A stretch of 50,640 nucleotides of DNA from an uncultured Veillonella sp. (GCA_902478055.1 CABSJL010000013.1:1-50640), one strand, 5' to 3'. Positions 1 through 9,069 are shown, counted from the first letter of the stretch. The notes: a model not told the origin generated them from the letters alone. Translations and numbers: made by a program.

Positions 1-53
1 AGGAAACCTTTTAATTCACGTTTTTTTTGTACAGCTAATTCACGTACGTCCAT
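1..53 (-). CDS. 5' end of an unidentified gene (partial)
   Basis: Only the first 17 codons are inside the window. An ATG at 53 is preceded by AAAGGAG at good spacing, and the peptide starts MDVRELAVQKKRELKGF. The short charged start does not identify a family. A small hairpin (GACTC-TTTT-GAGTC, about 89-103) lies in its leader. The gene reads out of the window to the left, on the same strand as speD and downstream of speD's terminator, so it is probably a separate transcription unit. Confidence 0.6.
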   Translation of the reverse strand, partial: MDVRELAVQKKRELKGF

Positions 54-230
54 AATAATTCTCCTTTGTGGATAAACTCGGACTCTTTTGAGTCGGTAAT
101 TAATACCTTTAACTAATTGTATTATACAAAATGATATATAACAATTCAAGTTTTTTCGATATAGTTCTCCGAATATTTTAGAATTAAATTCAATTAATCT
201 ATTTTAGTAATAAAAATGATAATTAAATAA

Positions 231-264
231 AAAGTAGATAAGCCATATACGACTTATCTACTTT
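231..264 (-). terminator. Intrinsic terminator after speD
   Basis: A perfect 12-bp stem (AAAGTAGATAAG / CTTATCTACTTT) with a 10-nt loop is followed on the minus strand by TTTATTTAATT. It sits 58 bp past the speD stop. Confidence 0.85.
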
Positions 265-321
265 GGTACTGTATACGCATTATCTAATATGACAAAGAGC
301 ATACAAAATATACATTTTTAT

Positions 322-1104
322 TTATGCTTTTACGGATGGCAAGTTACGGCCATAGAAAATTTCCATCATTTCTTGTTTTAATTGATGTTTAATTTGTTTG
401 ATTTCTCGTTCGCTCAATTCAGCTTCAGTAATACCAAATAGGTAATTATCTAAATCAAACTCTTTTAACATCATTTTTGTATGGAAAATATTTTCTTGAT
501 ATACGTTTACATCAATCATGTTGTACATGTTGCGAGTTTTCGCATTGATGTAGTTTTGGATCGAGTTGATGCGATGATCGATATAAATTTTCTTACCCGA
601 TACGTCACGTGTAAAGCCACGTACATGGTAGTCCATGGTAAGAATATCGGAATCGAAGCTTTGAATTAAATAGTTAAGTGCTTTTAGTGGAGAGATTTGA
701 CCACATGTAGACACTTCAATGTCGGCACGGAATGTACTAATCCCTTTGTGCGGATGGCTTTCAGGATATGTATGTACAGTAAGGTGAGATTTATCGAGAT
801 GCATAACTACATCTTCTTTTTCAATTTCCTCTTCAGAAATCAAAATCGTTACAGATGCACCTTGTGGATCATAGTCTTGTTTCGCTACATTAAGGATATT
901 GGCACCAATAATATGGCTAACCTCTGTTAAGATAGCTGTTAAACGATCTGCATTGTATACTTCATCAATGTACTGAATGTATTGCTTTTTCTCTTCTTCT
1001 GTACGAGTATAACAAATATCATAAATATTAAAACTCAATGTCTTTGTGAGATTATTAAAACCATATAATTTCATTTTAGGCTTTGCTTTAACTGGTGTAT
1101 CCAT
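322..1104 (-). CDS. speD: S-adenosylmethionine decarboxylase proenzyme
   Basis: SpeD decarboxylates S-adenosylmethionine to give the aminopropyl donor for spermidine synthesis in the cytoplasm. The 260-aa protein matches the long E. coli-type family (264 aa) almost end to end, including GFNNLTK-LSF-IYDICY near the N-terminus, DKSH at residues 104-107, HTYPESHP, TFRADIEVSTCG and NVYQENIFHTKM. By family knowledge the proenzyme cleaves itself before the serine of DKSH (Ser106) to make the pyruvoyl cofactor. No spermidine synthase gene is adjacent on either visible side. The chosen ATG has only a distant AAAGGG upstream (12-nt spacing), so Met11 (MKLYGFNNL, which aligns with the E. coli start) is a possible alternative. 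Confidence 0.95.
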   Translation of the reverse strand: MDTPVKAKPKMKLYGFNNLTKTLSFNIYDICYTRTEEEKKQYIQYIDEVYNADRLTAILTEVSHIIGANILNVAKQDYDPQGASVTILISEEEIEKEDVVMHLDKSHLTVHTYPESHPHKGISTFRADIEVSTCGQISPLKALNYLIQSFDSDILTMDYHVRGFTRDVSGKKIYIDHRINSIQNYINAKTRNMYNMIDVNVYQENIFHTKMMLKEFDLDNYLFGITEAELSEREIKQIKHQLKQEMMEIFYGRNLPSVKA

Positions 1105-1146
1105 GATATGTCATAACCCTTTCCATGCATAGACTTACTATTTTTC

Positions 1147-1182
1147 TGAAAGCTTTTCAAACTGTATCAGAATAAGCTTTCA
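1147..1182. other. Inverted repeat between yfcE and speD
   Basis: TGAAAGCTT and AAGCTTTCA form a 9-bp stem with an 18-nt loop. It lies between the yfcE stop and the speD start. No U-tract follows on the minus strand, so it is a weak terminator at best. It could separate the rph operon from speD or structure the speD leader. Confidence 0.5.
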
Positions 1183-1190
1183 CCATATAA

Positions 1191-1688
1191 CTAAACAATT
1201 TCTTGTTTATACACAAACTCTACATCAAACTGTCCATTATCGTAGGTAACGATGGCAAATGTACCGCCAGAGCGGTCGCGAGCCAACGATATACTGCCGG
1301 GATTCACAAATACCGCATCACGAACACGAACCTCACCATGATGATGGCTATGACCGGACACGATGAGTCGCGCCCCCATATCAGTGCCTAACTCAATCAG
1401 TTTTTGTATTCGATTATAATATGATACCTCATGACCATGAGTCATGTAAATATAGGTATCCTCTAGAGGAATCAACTGTTCTCTCGGTTCAAGAGGCTGT
1501 ACACGGTCATTATTACCGCGCACTGCATACACCGGAATATCAGTATGTTCCTGCATATAGCGCGCATCATCACCGAAATCACCAGCGTGAAGCCACATAT
1601 CGATGTCTTGATCTGCTGTAGCCTCCAAGACAAGATCTATATCATCTAGATACCCATGGGTATCACTTAAAATACCAATTCGTTTCAT
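1191..1688 (-). CDS. YfcE/MJ0936-family metallophosphoesterase
   Basis: A 165-aa phosphodiesterase of the calcineurin-like YfcE type. The metal-binding motifs appear in the usual order: SDTH (residues 8-11), GDFGDD (36-41), GNND (58-61), THGH (83-86) and GHSHHH (112-117). Family members hydrolyse phosphodiesters with Mn-type dimetal centres; the physiological substrate is unknown. It is the third gene of rph-rdgB-yfcE, a common Firmicute arrangement, starting 66 bp after rdgB, so it is probably cotranscribed with it. Confidence 0.88.
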   Translation of the reverse strand: MKRIGILSDTHGYLDDIDLVLEATADQDIDMWLHAGDFGDDARYMQEHTDIPVYAVRGNNDRVQPLEPREQLIPLEDTYIYMTHGHEVSYYNRIQKLIELGTDMGARLIVSGHSHHHGEVRVRDAVFVNPGSISLARDRSGGTFAIVTYDNGQFDVEFVYKQEIV

Positions 1689-1754
1689 TTTATAAGTTCT
1701 CTAATACTATTATATTACATATTTATATGAACTATACCATATAGTTCGAAAATA

Positions 1755-2330
1755 TTAAAGCTTGTTAATTAATTTGCGTAAAGCACGGCCACGATGGCTG
1801 ATGGTTTCCTTTTCTTCAATGCTAAGTTCTGCCATTGTCTTTTCAAATTCAGGTACATAGAAGTATGGATCATAGCCAAAACCATTGTCCCCTTTTGGCT
1901 CATCTTGAACAAGTCCATCACAATAGCCTTCAGCTGTCACCTCACGGCCATCAGGAAATACAAGAGCTAAAGCACATACATAATGACCTGTGCGGTCACT
2001 TTTACCTTGCAGTTCGCGAATTAATTTTTCATTATTAGCTTGATCATCACCATGATGACCTGCATAACGCGCAGAATATACGCCTGGTGCACCATTAAGA
2101 GCATCTACGGTGATGCCAGAATCATCGGCAAGGCATGGCCGATTGGTAGCCTTTGCATAGTAGTGAGCCTTTAATAAAGCATTTTCCATAAAGGTTGTAC
2201 CCGTTTCCTCAGGTTCCTCAATGGTAACAACCTCTTTTACCGGTACACAATCGATAGATAAATGAGAGAAAGCCTCGGAAAATTCACGAATTTTCCCTTT
2301 ATTGCCTGTAGCTAATACGATTTGTTCCAT
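1755..2330 (-). CDS. rdgB: XTP/dITP diphosphatase (RdgB/HAM1)
   Basis: This house-cleaning enzyme hydrolyses dITP, dXTP and XTP to monophosphates and keeps deaminated purines out of nucleic acid. The 191-aa protein has the family signatures ATGNKGK (7-13), LADDSGI (67-73), GAPGVYSARYAG (80-91), FGYDPYF (151-157) and SHRGRA near the C-terminus. Its ATG overlaps the end of rph: the SD GGAGG is formed by the last rph codons, with 1 nt between the rph stop and the ATG, which implies translational coupling. Confidence 0.95.
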   Translation of the reverse strand: MEQIVLATGNKGKIREFSEAFSHLSIDCVPVKEVVTIEEPEETGTTFMENALLKAHYYAKATNRPCLADDSGITVDALNGAPGVYSARYAGHHGDDQANNEKLIRELQGKSDRTGHYVCALALVFPDGREVTAEGYCDGLVQDEPKGDNGFGYDPYFYVPEFEKTMAELSIEEKETISHRGRALRKLINKL

Positions 2331-2331
2331 C

Positions 2332-3087
2332 TTATACCTCCGGAGCTGTAGGATACACTTTACCTACTTTATCTGCTGTTGCGCCGAGTACTTCACGTTG
2401 TTTTGCCATGAGCTCATCTGTAGCAGCTTCCGCTAAGTCAAGTAATGCATTTAGCTCATCACGGTTAAAGGTACCGTGTTCGCCAGTACCTTGTACCTCA
2501 ACCATATTGCCAGAGCCCGTGCGCACCACATTCATATCAACGATAGCAGCGCTGTCCTCTTCATAGCAAAGATCAGTAATAGGGCCGTCAGGACCAATAC
2601 CTACAGAAATAGCTGCACAGAAATCGGTAATAGGGAATTTGCCAGCTCCGCCAAAGGTAAAGTCCACCGCATCAACGAGGGCTACAAAAGCACCCGTAAT
2701 AGAGGCTGTACGCGTACCACCATCGGCTTGAATAACGTCGCAATCGATAGTAATAGAACGTTCACCTAGCGCTTCAAGGTCTACGACAGCGCGCAATGCA
2801 CGACCGATAAGGCGTTGAATTTCTACGGTACGGCCTGTTTGTTTCCCCTTTGCAGCCTCACGGCTCACGCGAGTTTGCGTAGAACGTGGCAACAAGGAGT
2901 ATTCAGCGGTTACCCAACCTTGACCAGATCCTTTGAGCCAGCGCGGCACAGAATCCTCCACAGTAGCTGTGCAGATAACCTTAGTCTTGCCGCACTCAAT
3001 GAGTACAGAACCTTCTGCATACTCTGTAAAATTCCGTGTTATTTTAATAGGTCGCAATTGACCTGCTGTTCTATTATCGCTGCGCAT
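2332..3087 (-). CDS. rph: Ribonuclease PH
   Basis: RNase PH is a phosphate-dependent 3'-to-5' exoribonuclease that trims tRNA and other structured RNA. The 251-aa protein has the RNase PH core: an N-terminal MRSDNR start, the GSVLIECGKTKV strand, the SRE motif in RVSREAAKGKQTGR, RTVEIQRLIGRALR, and DVIQADGGTRTASI. Length is normal for the family. It leads the rph-rdgB-yfcE cluster, with a GAGG ribosome site before the ATG. A terminator-shaped hairpin lies 33 bp upstream. Confidence 0.96.
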   Translation of the reverse strand: MRSDNRTAGQLRPIKITRNFTEYAEGSVLIECGKTKVICTATVEDSVPRWLKGSGQGWVTAEYSLLPRSTQTRVSREAAKGKQTGRTVEIQRLIGRALRAVVDLEALGERSITIDCDVIQADGGTRTASITGAFVALVDAVDFTFGGAGKFPITDFCAAISVGIGPDGPITDLCYEEDSAAIVDMNVVRTGSGNMVEVQGTGEHGTFNRDELNALLDLAEAATDELMAKQREVLGATADKVGKVYPTAPEV

Positions 3088-3119
3088 AGGAACCTCACCA
3101 TTCTAAATCTAAACATTAG

Positions 3120-3144
3120 AACGCCCCTTACACAAAGGGGCGTT
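3120..3144. terminator. Strong GC hairpin between the deacetylase-like gene and rph
   Basis: AACGCCCCTT and AAGGGGCGTT form a perfect 10-bp stem with a 5-nt loop. The T-rich tail (ATCTTTTCTT) is on the plus strand. On the minus strand, where the flanking genes are transcribed, no U-run follows. It may act as a leaky terminator for 3262-4674 or as a 5' UTR stem for rph. Confidence 0.5.
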
Positions 3145-3261
3145 ATCTTTTCTTATTATATCACAATTTAACTATTTTTTATCACTACAAATCAGATTAT
3201 AGTTACCAATTCTAACACAGTATGGTTCATTATCAGGAGCCACAACTTTGAGAATCTACCA

Positions 3262-4674
3262 CTATACCTCGTATTGTCCATTGCCAAGTGGATCTACCAC
3301 AACATAACGGCCTGCACCGCCTTCTGCTTTAGCCCGTTTGGCCTCTGTAATGGCATCTTGACGAGTTTCCTCATCAGCTTGCCAAGGAATGAACATGGCA
3401 TAAACACTTTGTGGCCCATAGGGTCCATATTGACCATGTGAAAGTACGCTATGCCATCCAACTTTATTTTCGTACATGCGCACCTTTTCAAGGCGTTCCT
3501 CTTGTACACCTGTTTCATCATAGTACACATTGTAGCGGTTCGACCATATATCGCCTACACCGGTGCGTTCCTCTTCGGCCATCTTATGACGGTTAGACCA
3601 TTGCAGCTTCCACTTAGCGATAAGGTCATCAATATAAGCGGTTACATTTTGACTTTGCTTATATTTAACAGGGTCAAAGGCAGGTTCGACGACCTTGCTG
3701 TAATCAAGACCTGCCATAGATAAAATAATACCAGTATTTACATATGGCAATGCTTCTTGTACGGAGTAACCACCTTCTAAGACAGCTATATCTGCTTGCA
3801 ATAAATCCACAAGCTCAGCATAGCCCTTTGCGGTTACCTGCATATTAGCCAATGGATCGCTAAAATGATTATCTTGCCCCGCAGAATTGATAACTATGTC
3901 AGGATTGAATTCTTCTAGGATTGGCAATACTAACTCACGCATAACCTTCATCAAGCCTTCGTCACCAGTCCCAGGTGGCAATGGGATATCTATATTTCCA
4001 CCAATAGCCTGTGGACCACCGAATTCATCCATAAAGCCTGTGCCAGGATATAAGGTCCGTCCATCTTGGTGGAAACTAATGTATAGTGTATCTGGATCAT
4101 GGTAGAACACATCTTGAGAGCCATCACCATGATGTACATCTGTATCCACCACAGCAACCCGTTTAATACCATAGGTTTGACGCATATGTTGAATCATGAC
4201 AGCTTCAATGTTAATGGTACAGAAACCACGAATACCATGAACCATGGCCATCGCATGATGCCCTGGCGGTCTTACTAAGGCAAAAGCGCGATCTACTTCA
4301 CCGCGCATAACCGCATCAGCAGCGGCAATAGCACCACCTGCAGACACACGATGTGCTTCCGTTACCCAGGACTCTAAGTTAGGAGCGCCCACATGAACGC
4401 GCTCTATGGTATCCCAATCGGCCACGATAGGATTATATTCCACAATATTGGGTATATCTAATAAGCCTTCCTCAACGATTTGATCACGCGTATACAGCAA
4501 TCGCTCTTGTCGTTCTGGGTGAGTTTCAGAAATCTTCCAGTCGAAAGCAGGGAAAAATACAAGCCCTAAACTATGATTTGATGTATTTTTGTCAGTATTC
4601 AACTTATTACGTACACTTTTATGGGTATTAATAAGTCCATGACGCTCACGATAGGATAAGCCTTTATTCCACAT
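3262..4674 (-). CDS. Histone deacetylase/acetylpolyamine amidohydrolase-fold protein
   Basis: A Zn-dependent amide hydrolase of the arginase/deacetylase superfamily. Core motifs: RPPGHHA (residues 135-141, catalytic His pair), DTDVHHGDG (177-185, metal ligands Asp179 and His181), SAGQDNH (264-270, ligand Asp268; families usually have SAGFDAH) and LEGGYS with the transition-state Tyr303. At 470 aa it is longer than bacterial relatives, with about 35 extra residues at the N-terminus and a C-terminal extension of about 130 residues that I do not recognise. It overlaps the end of the upstream hydantoinase gene by 11 bp, so the two are coupled. The substrate is unknown; acetylpolyamines or another N-acyl compound are possible. 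Confidence 0.85.
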   Translation of the reverse strand: MWNKGLSYRERHGLINTHKSVRNKLNTDKNTSNHSLGLVFFPAFDWKISETHPERQERLLYTRDQIVEEGLLDIPNIVEYNPIVADWDTIERVHVGAPNLESWVTEAHRVSAGGAIAAADAVMRGEVDRAFALVRPPGHHAMAMVHGIRGFCTINIEAVMIQHMRQTYGIKRVAVVDTDVHHGDGSQDVFYHDPDTLYISFHQDGRTLYPGTGFMDEFGGPQAIGGNIDIPLPPGTGDEGLMKVMRELVLPILEEFNPDIVINSAGQDNHFSDPLANMQVTAKGYAELVDLLQADIAVLEGGYSVQEALPYVNTGIILSMAGLDYSKVVEPAFDPVKYKQSQNVTAYIDDLIAKWKLQWSNRHKMAEEERTGVGDIWSNRYNVYYDETGVQEERLEKVRMYENKVGWHSVLSHGQYGPYGPQSVYAMFIPWQADEETRQDAITEAKRAKAEGGAGRYVVVDPLGNGQYEV

Positions 4675-6373
4675 ACTGTTTCACCCCCGCTGCTAATTGT
4701 ACTTTTACAGTGATTAATCGTTCCATCGATTGCCAGCCCTCAACAACAGGGAAATCTTCTATACTAATGACCTCTATATCCTGGTCCTTACCAAGGCCTA
4801 AACGCAATGCTTCTTCACTGAGGGCCTCTTTAGCTCGTTCCACAACTTGTTCCACCCGCTTTAAGGTACATGTTTGTTGCTTGATTCCCAACTCAGGAAT
4901 AACGAGCAAGCGCCGTTTTGTATCGACGTGAACCGTAAGTTCGATAGTCGATAACGCTAAGGCCGCACCGATAGCATTAGCCACCGCCGCATTTTCTGGT
5001 ATGGTAATCGGTAAATCCATATATTTACCTATGCTAGGTCCAAGGCTTGGCGCCGTTCCACCTACTACCACGATTTGAGCAGGCACAAATACATCGGGAT
5101 TCACAATATCCGCTACTACATAGATAGGTCGTTTGTTTTCTGCCCTTACCACCTCATCTATGCCATGCTGAATTGTTTGCAACGCCTTATTTACGATTGA
5201 TTGAGCAACGTCAGAAGCAGTTATATCCTCTGTTAATTGTTGTTGAGTCTCAGTTGTATTTCCGTTTGTACTAGCATTTAGTCTATTAGCCAATACCTCC
5301 ATAGCTCGTTCAGCTAATCCAACCTTACCATAGCTCGCATACCCTAGTACGATGAGAGCATCCCCTAATGTAGGTTCCTCCCCGCCTAATGCTACCGATG
5401 GCCCCACCCGTTCAGGTCCGACAGTAATTTCACCATCTACAATGCGAACGACAGATTCACCACCAATACCAACAGAGGTAACGGCAAAGGAGCGTACCGC
5501 ACTTGGGTATTCACGAATAGATACACCACTTTTAGTCATCAACGGTCTGCCTTGTTTCCACAAAGAAATATCTGTAGTGGTACCGCCAATATCTAAAGCA
5601 ACTGTATGTTCATTCCCAATAGCTCCAAGAGCAGATAAGCCCAGTACGGTTGCCGCAGGTCCTGTAAAAGCGGTCTCTACAGGTCTACTCACCATATGTT
5701 CCATAGGTAAAGAACCTCCATCGGCCTTTAATATATGAAGAGGAGCCTTAATGTTTCGCACGCTTAACGCATCTTCTACATTCTTCTTAAATACTGTAAA
5801 TACCGGTGTTACAGCGCTATTAAAATATGCGCTAATAGTGCGACGCGGAAAATTCAAAGAGCCGCTTAATAAGCTGCCATTAGAGATAGTATTATATCTA
5901 TCTTTCAATGCTTCTGTTATAGATAATTCTTCTTGAGGATTGCGCACCCCAAATTTAGCAGATACGGCGGCTAAATCAGTACCACTGCGAGATTGAACCA
6001 TTTCGGCTATAGCTTGAACTGCATTTGTAGGTGTACGTTCCACCACAATACCTCTATGATCAGTATAGCCTTGAAGATAGATAGGATTCACAGGGAATAT
6101 ATCGTCCACATTTCGGCCAGGTCCCGTTACTACAAACAGGTCTACCACTTGCTCTTTCTCTTCCACGATGGTATTCGTTACCACAGTAGTAGACAGCGTA
6201 ACTTGATCAATATTTGATGTATTACAATGTTGGAGAATTGCATCAAGGGCCTCGCCTATGCCTTGCATTAAATTATCTTTGGTTGTTCGTCTTTTAGCAG
6301 ATGCTACTACACGATGGCCATCGATGATGACCGCATCTGTGAAAGTACCACCTACGTCTAAACCTAGTAACAT
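4664..6373 (-). CDS. Hydantoinase/oxoprolinase A family protein
   Basis: A 569-aa ASKHA-fold ATPase of the HyuA/OplA family, which uses ATP to open hydantoin or 5-oxoproline type rings. Evidence: N-terminal GLDVGGTFTDAV phosphate-binding motif, the mid-protein TAFTGPAATVLG segment, ALDIGGTTTDISL, and VVVGGTAPSLGP in the C-terminal half. No HyuB/OplB partner is present in the window. Instead the next gene, overlapping by 11 bp, encodes a deacetylase-fold amidohydrolase. Together they suggest ring opening followed by amide hydrolysis of one compound, which is inference. Confidence 0.85.
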   Translation of the reverse strand: MLLGLDVGGTFTDAVIIDGHRVVASAKRRTTKDNLMQGIGEALDAILQHCNTSNIDQVTLSTTVVTNTIVEEKEQVVDLFVVTGPGRNVDDIFPVNPIYLQGYTDHRGIVVERTPTNAVQAIAEMVQSRSGTDLAAVSAKFGVRNPQEELSITEALKDRYNTISNGSLLSGSLNFPRRTISAYFNSAVTPVFTVFKKNVEDALSVRNIKAPLHILKADGGSLPMEHMVSRPVETAFTGPAATVLGLSALGAIGNEHTVALDIGGTTTDISLWKQGRPLMTKSGVSIREYPSAVRSFAVTSVGIGGESVVRIVDGEITVGPERVGPSVALGGEEPTLGDALIVLGYASYGKVGLAERAMEVLANRLNASTNGNTTETQQQLTEDITASDVAQSIVNKALQTIQHGIDEVVRAENKRPIYVVADIVNPDVFVPAQIVVVGGTAPSLGPSIGKYMDLPITIPENAAVANAIGAALALSTIELTVHVDTKRRLLVIPELGIKQQTCTLKRVEQVVERAKEALSEEALRLGLGKDQDIEVISIEDFPVVEGWQSMERLITVKVQLAAGVKQYVE

Positions 6374-6477
6374 ACGACCTCCTTATCAAAATTAATAGAG
6401 GATACTTAGAAATACTAAATTAAGTAAAAAACTCTATTTTACCTAGCATATAACCACTATTAACTTTCACAATATAT

Positions 6478-6517
6478 AAAAAGGCTGTACCCATCTCTAT
6501 GTGATGAGTACAGCCTT
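6478..6517 (-). terminator. Intrinsic terminator after the CofE-like gene
   Basis: AAGGCTGTAC / GTACAGCCTT is a 10-bp stem with a 17-nt loop followed on the minus strand by TTTTTATA. It closes the thioesterase-murI cluster. Confidence 0.85.
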
Positions 6518-6520
6518 CTG

Positions 6521-7171
6521 TTATTTACCAGATACAGATGCGTAATTTTTAATGATAACAATCGGAGTCATTTGGCTATCATTACCAAATGGATTGTCAA
6601 TCAACAATTGTGCAATTTTATTACCGTCAATGCCACGGCTTGTACCTAACACAGCGGAACGTTTCAAGTCATTAACGTCAGCTACAACAGCGCCATAACA
6701 GCCTGTGCGAGATACGATTTTCTCAGCTACTTTATCTGGATCCTTTGGACCAAATACAATGTGCTTGTCGAATGGAGGCATTGTACCAGTTACATCATCT
6801 GTTAAAGATGCTGCACGAGCAATTGCATAGAATACACCTGGTTTGCGGAAAATCTTAGCAATAGCGCCTAAAATGAAGGCACCCAATACTTTCCATTTAC
6901 CATCTAGATTCATAGCGGATTGCATGCCATAAATGGATGCCATAGACCCATCTGGATGGATAAAGCGATTAATTAAACGAGCTTGCCAGCAAACATTTAA
7001 CTCTTCAGGACGTGTAAAACGACCTTGTGTAATAGCTACTACAGATTCAGCTACACATACGATATCTTCAGGTCCAATATTATGACCGCCAAATTCAACG
7101 ATAGCATCCACGATGTCATCATTATCTGTAAGAATACGTGTTGGCACACATACTAACTCTAATTCTGCCAT
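6521..7171 (-). CDS. CofE-like (F420-0:gamma-glutamyl ligase domain) protein
   Basis: A 216-aa protein resembling the F420_ligase (CofE) domain, seen in GPEDIVCVAESVVAITQGR, the RTGCYGAVVADVNDLKRSAVLG segment and an ending with DNPFGNDSQMTP. In F420 producers CofE adds glutamates to the coenzyme, but homologs occur in Firmicutes that lack F420, and no F420 gene is visible here, so the substrate is probably different. It has an AAGGAGG ribosome site and is the last gene of the thioesterase-murI-membrane protein cluster. Confidence 0.7.
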   Translation of the reverse strand: MAELELVCVPTRILTDNDDIVDAIVEFGGHNIGPEDIVCVAESVVAITQGRFTRPEELNVCWQARLINRFIHPDGSMASIYGMQSAMNLDGKWKVLGAFILGAIAKIFRKPGVFYAIARAASLTDDVTGTMPPFDKHIVFGPKDPDKVAEKIVSRTGCYGAVVADVNDLKRSAVLGTSRGIDGNKIAQLLIDNPFGNDSQMTPIVIIKNYASVSGK

Positions 7172-7183
7172 TGTTATGCCTCC

Positions 7184-7723
7184 TTATTGAACCAATGCTG
7201 CTTGAACTTCTTCAGCAGTCAAACGAATACGTTGTTTATCGATATGATAATCTGTACGGCCTACGATTTGGTAGTAAATATCGATGTCCATATAAGGGAA
7301 GCCCTTAATATCTTCACGAATATTGCCATTTTTACCTGTCAATGTAACGAATACACGGATAGTACCGCCTTTGCGAGGTTTGATGATAACTGCTTCAAAA
7401 TAGCCATCATGACGAGGGCGATTAATATCCATAGCCCATGCATCTACTTTTACCGCATCAAAATGTTCCTCTGGTAACAATGGACGTGGGAACAAATCCA
7501 TAATTGTACCAAGTTGACGACCTTTGTTCACAAATGGAATGTCACAGAACAAGGTAATGGATTCAAAATTACGATCAGATACTTGGAAGTTTGTCGCACG
7601 TTTTGGCAACAAGATAACCTTTTCATTACCTTGTTTCAATACGAACAAACGGAATAATAAATACAAAGCGGCAATAGCTACAATAATAGCTATTACTACA
7701 CTTAGGATGTTATAAAACCACAT
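7184..7723 (-). CDS. Membrane-anchored protein of unknown function
   Basis: I do not recognise a family. The 179-aa protein has one N-terminal transmembrane segment (about residues 5-28) followed by a soluble beta-rich domain of about 145 residues, likely exposed to the cytoplasm because positive residues follow the helix. It lies between murI and the CofE-like gene with gaps of 12 bp on each side and a good AAAGGAG site, so it is cotranscribed with them. Confidence refers to the gene being real. Confidence 0.8.
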   Translation of the reverse strand: MWFYNILSVVIAIIVAIAALYLLFRLFVLKQGNEKVILLPKRATNFQVSDRNFESITLFCDIPFVNKGRQLGTIMDLFPRPLLPEEHFDAVKVDAWAMDINRPRHDGYFEAVIIKPRKGGTIRVFVTLTGKNGNIREDIKGFPYMDIDIYYQIVGRTDYHIDKQRIRLTAEEVQAALVQ

Positions 7724-7735
7724 AGGGCATCTCCT

Positions 7736-8539
7736 TTATAATGTAATATGTTCAATGCTGCGACGACTTGTATCAAGGAAGGAGGCGCTCAGCGTATCAC
7801 CAAGCTCAATATCCTTTGTAAAATACAATGACACAGTACCCGCCGTTTTTTGAGGGTTAAACAAATCTTTACCCTCTAATCTGCGGCGAACAAGTTCACT
7901 CGTTTCAAAAGCAGGGTCGATGAATTGAATGCGCCCTGACGTTAGTTCCTCTAGCAAAGGTTGTACAAATGGGAAATGAGTACAGCCCAAAACTACGACC
8001 TCAATTTCTCGGGACAATAAAGGTTCTAGATATTCAGTACATACATCGCGTACAAAATAGTCATCTAAATGACCTTGCTCAATGAGGCCTGCCAATTCAG
8101 GACATGGTTGTTCCCATACGAGCACTTCATGATCAACTTCAAGGGCTACATGTTTATGAATATGACTATTCACAGTTGCTGCCGTCGCCATGATACCAAT
8201 TGTCTTACTTTTGCTTTGACTAATCGCTGTTTTTACGCCTTGTGATACTCCAATAACAGGTACAGACACGCGTTCACGTACCGCATCAAGGGCTACAACA
8301 GTAAACGTATTACAAGCAATAACCATCAATTTTACAGGCTGTTTTTCAAGAGCCTCTGCAATATGACAAGCTAAATAAGTAATTTCATCATTACTACGAT
8401 TCCCCACCGGGTTATTCGCATTATCACCAATATAGATGAAGTCTTCGTTAGGGAATTGTTCTTGTAAGACCTTTAAAACAGATAGCCCGCCTACACCGGA
8501 GTCAAACACGCCGATAGGCAATTGTTGTACATTACTCAT
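7736..8539 (-). CDS. murI: Glutamate racemase
   Basis: MurI supplies D-glutamate for peptidoglycan. The 267-aa protein has IGVFDSGVGGLSVL at the N-terminus, the catalytic cysteines in IACNT (Cys76) and LGCTH (Cys186), and IGDNANNPVGNRS where most homologs read DTAxxPYG. That last motif is a visible departure from the usual tyrosine-glycine, although both catalytic cysteines are intact. I start at the ATG (MSNVQQ) because GGAG precedes it by 7 nt. An in-frame upstream TTG at 8554 lacks a site. The start overlaps the thioesterase stop (ATGAGTAA), so the genes are coupled. Confidence 0.94.
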   Translation of the reverse strand: MSNVQQLPIGVFDSGVGGLSVLKVLQEQFPNEDFIYIGDNANNPVGNRSNDEITYLACHIAEALEKQPVKLMVIACNTFTVVALDAVRERVSVPVIGVSQGVKTAISQSKSKTIGIMATAATVNSHIHKHVALEVDHEVLVWEQPCPELAGLIEQGHLDDYFVRDVCTEYLEPLLSREIEVVVLGCTHFPFVQPLLEELTSGRIQFIDPAFETSELVRRRLEGKDLFNPQKTAGTVSLYFTKDIELGDTLSASFLDTSRRSIEHITL

Positions 8540-8951
8540 TAGGCATCTCCTCAACAGCTGCTAACATAGGCTGATAAAAAGTATCGTCTAATCGCACAAT
8601 TTTACCTGTTGATTTTGACATAAATGCATTCTTAGTCTCTCCCGTAGCTAGGAGCGCACCATCACTGGCACGGCGCATACGATAACGGAATATCATTTGT
8701 GCACGTGTCATTTTAACCAAATATGTTTCGATGTGAAGTTCATCATCAAAATTTGCTGGTTCTTTATAATTGCAGGATACATTCATGATAGGAAATACAA
8801 TATCCTCATTCATCATATCCCACAGGGTTACACCGATTTGACGAAGGAATTCAATGCGTGCCATTTCAAACCATCTAAAATGATTACTATGGTGCGCAAT
8901 ACCCATCATATCGGTTTCGTAAAATCGTACATTTACTGAAGCAATATGCAT
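8532..8951 (-). CDS. YbgC-type acyl-CoA thioesterase (4HBT family)
   Basis: A 139-aa hot-dog fold thioesterase. The N-terminal signature VRFYETDMMGIAHHSNHFRW contains the catalytic Asp of the YDTD-type motif and the following His/Asn positions, as in YbgC/4-hydroxybenzoyl-CoA thioesterases. It hydrolyses acyl-CoA or a related thioester in the cytoplasm; substrate not inferable. It is the first gene of the cluster leading to murI. Confidence 0.85.
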   Translation of the reverse strand: MHIASVNVRFYETDMMGIAHHSNHFRWFEMARIEFLRQIGVTLWDMMNEDIVFPIMNVSCNYKEPANFDDELHIETYLVKMTRAQMIFRYRMRRASDGALLATGETKNAFMSKSTGKIVRLDDTFYQPMLAAVEEMPNE

Positions 8952-9021
8952 ATATTTATCCTTCTTTTTTCATAGAATACAACCTTCATTGTATATCTAT
9001 TACTTTAGCGTGTCAAATAAA

Positions 9022-9058
9022 TAAAGGCAGTTCAATCGCAACGGATCAAACTGCCTTA
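9022..9058 (-). terminator. Intrinsic terminator after the DUF1232 gene
   Basis: AAGGCAGTT (9024-9032) and AACTGCCTT (9049-9057) form a 9-bp stem, followed on the minus strand by TATTTATTTG. Confidence 0.8.
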
Positions 9059-9069
9059 ATGGTTAAAAG

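Noticed and set aside
2815..3171. Plus-strand open frame of 118 codons across the rph start
   Set aside because: Antisense to the conserved rph coding sequence; no ribosome site or family resemblance.
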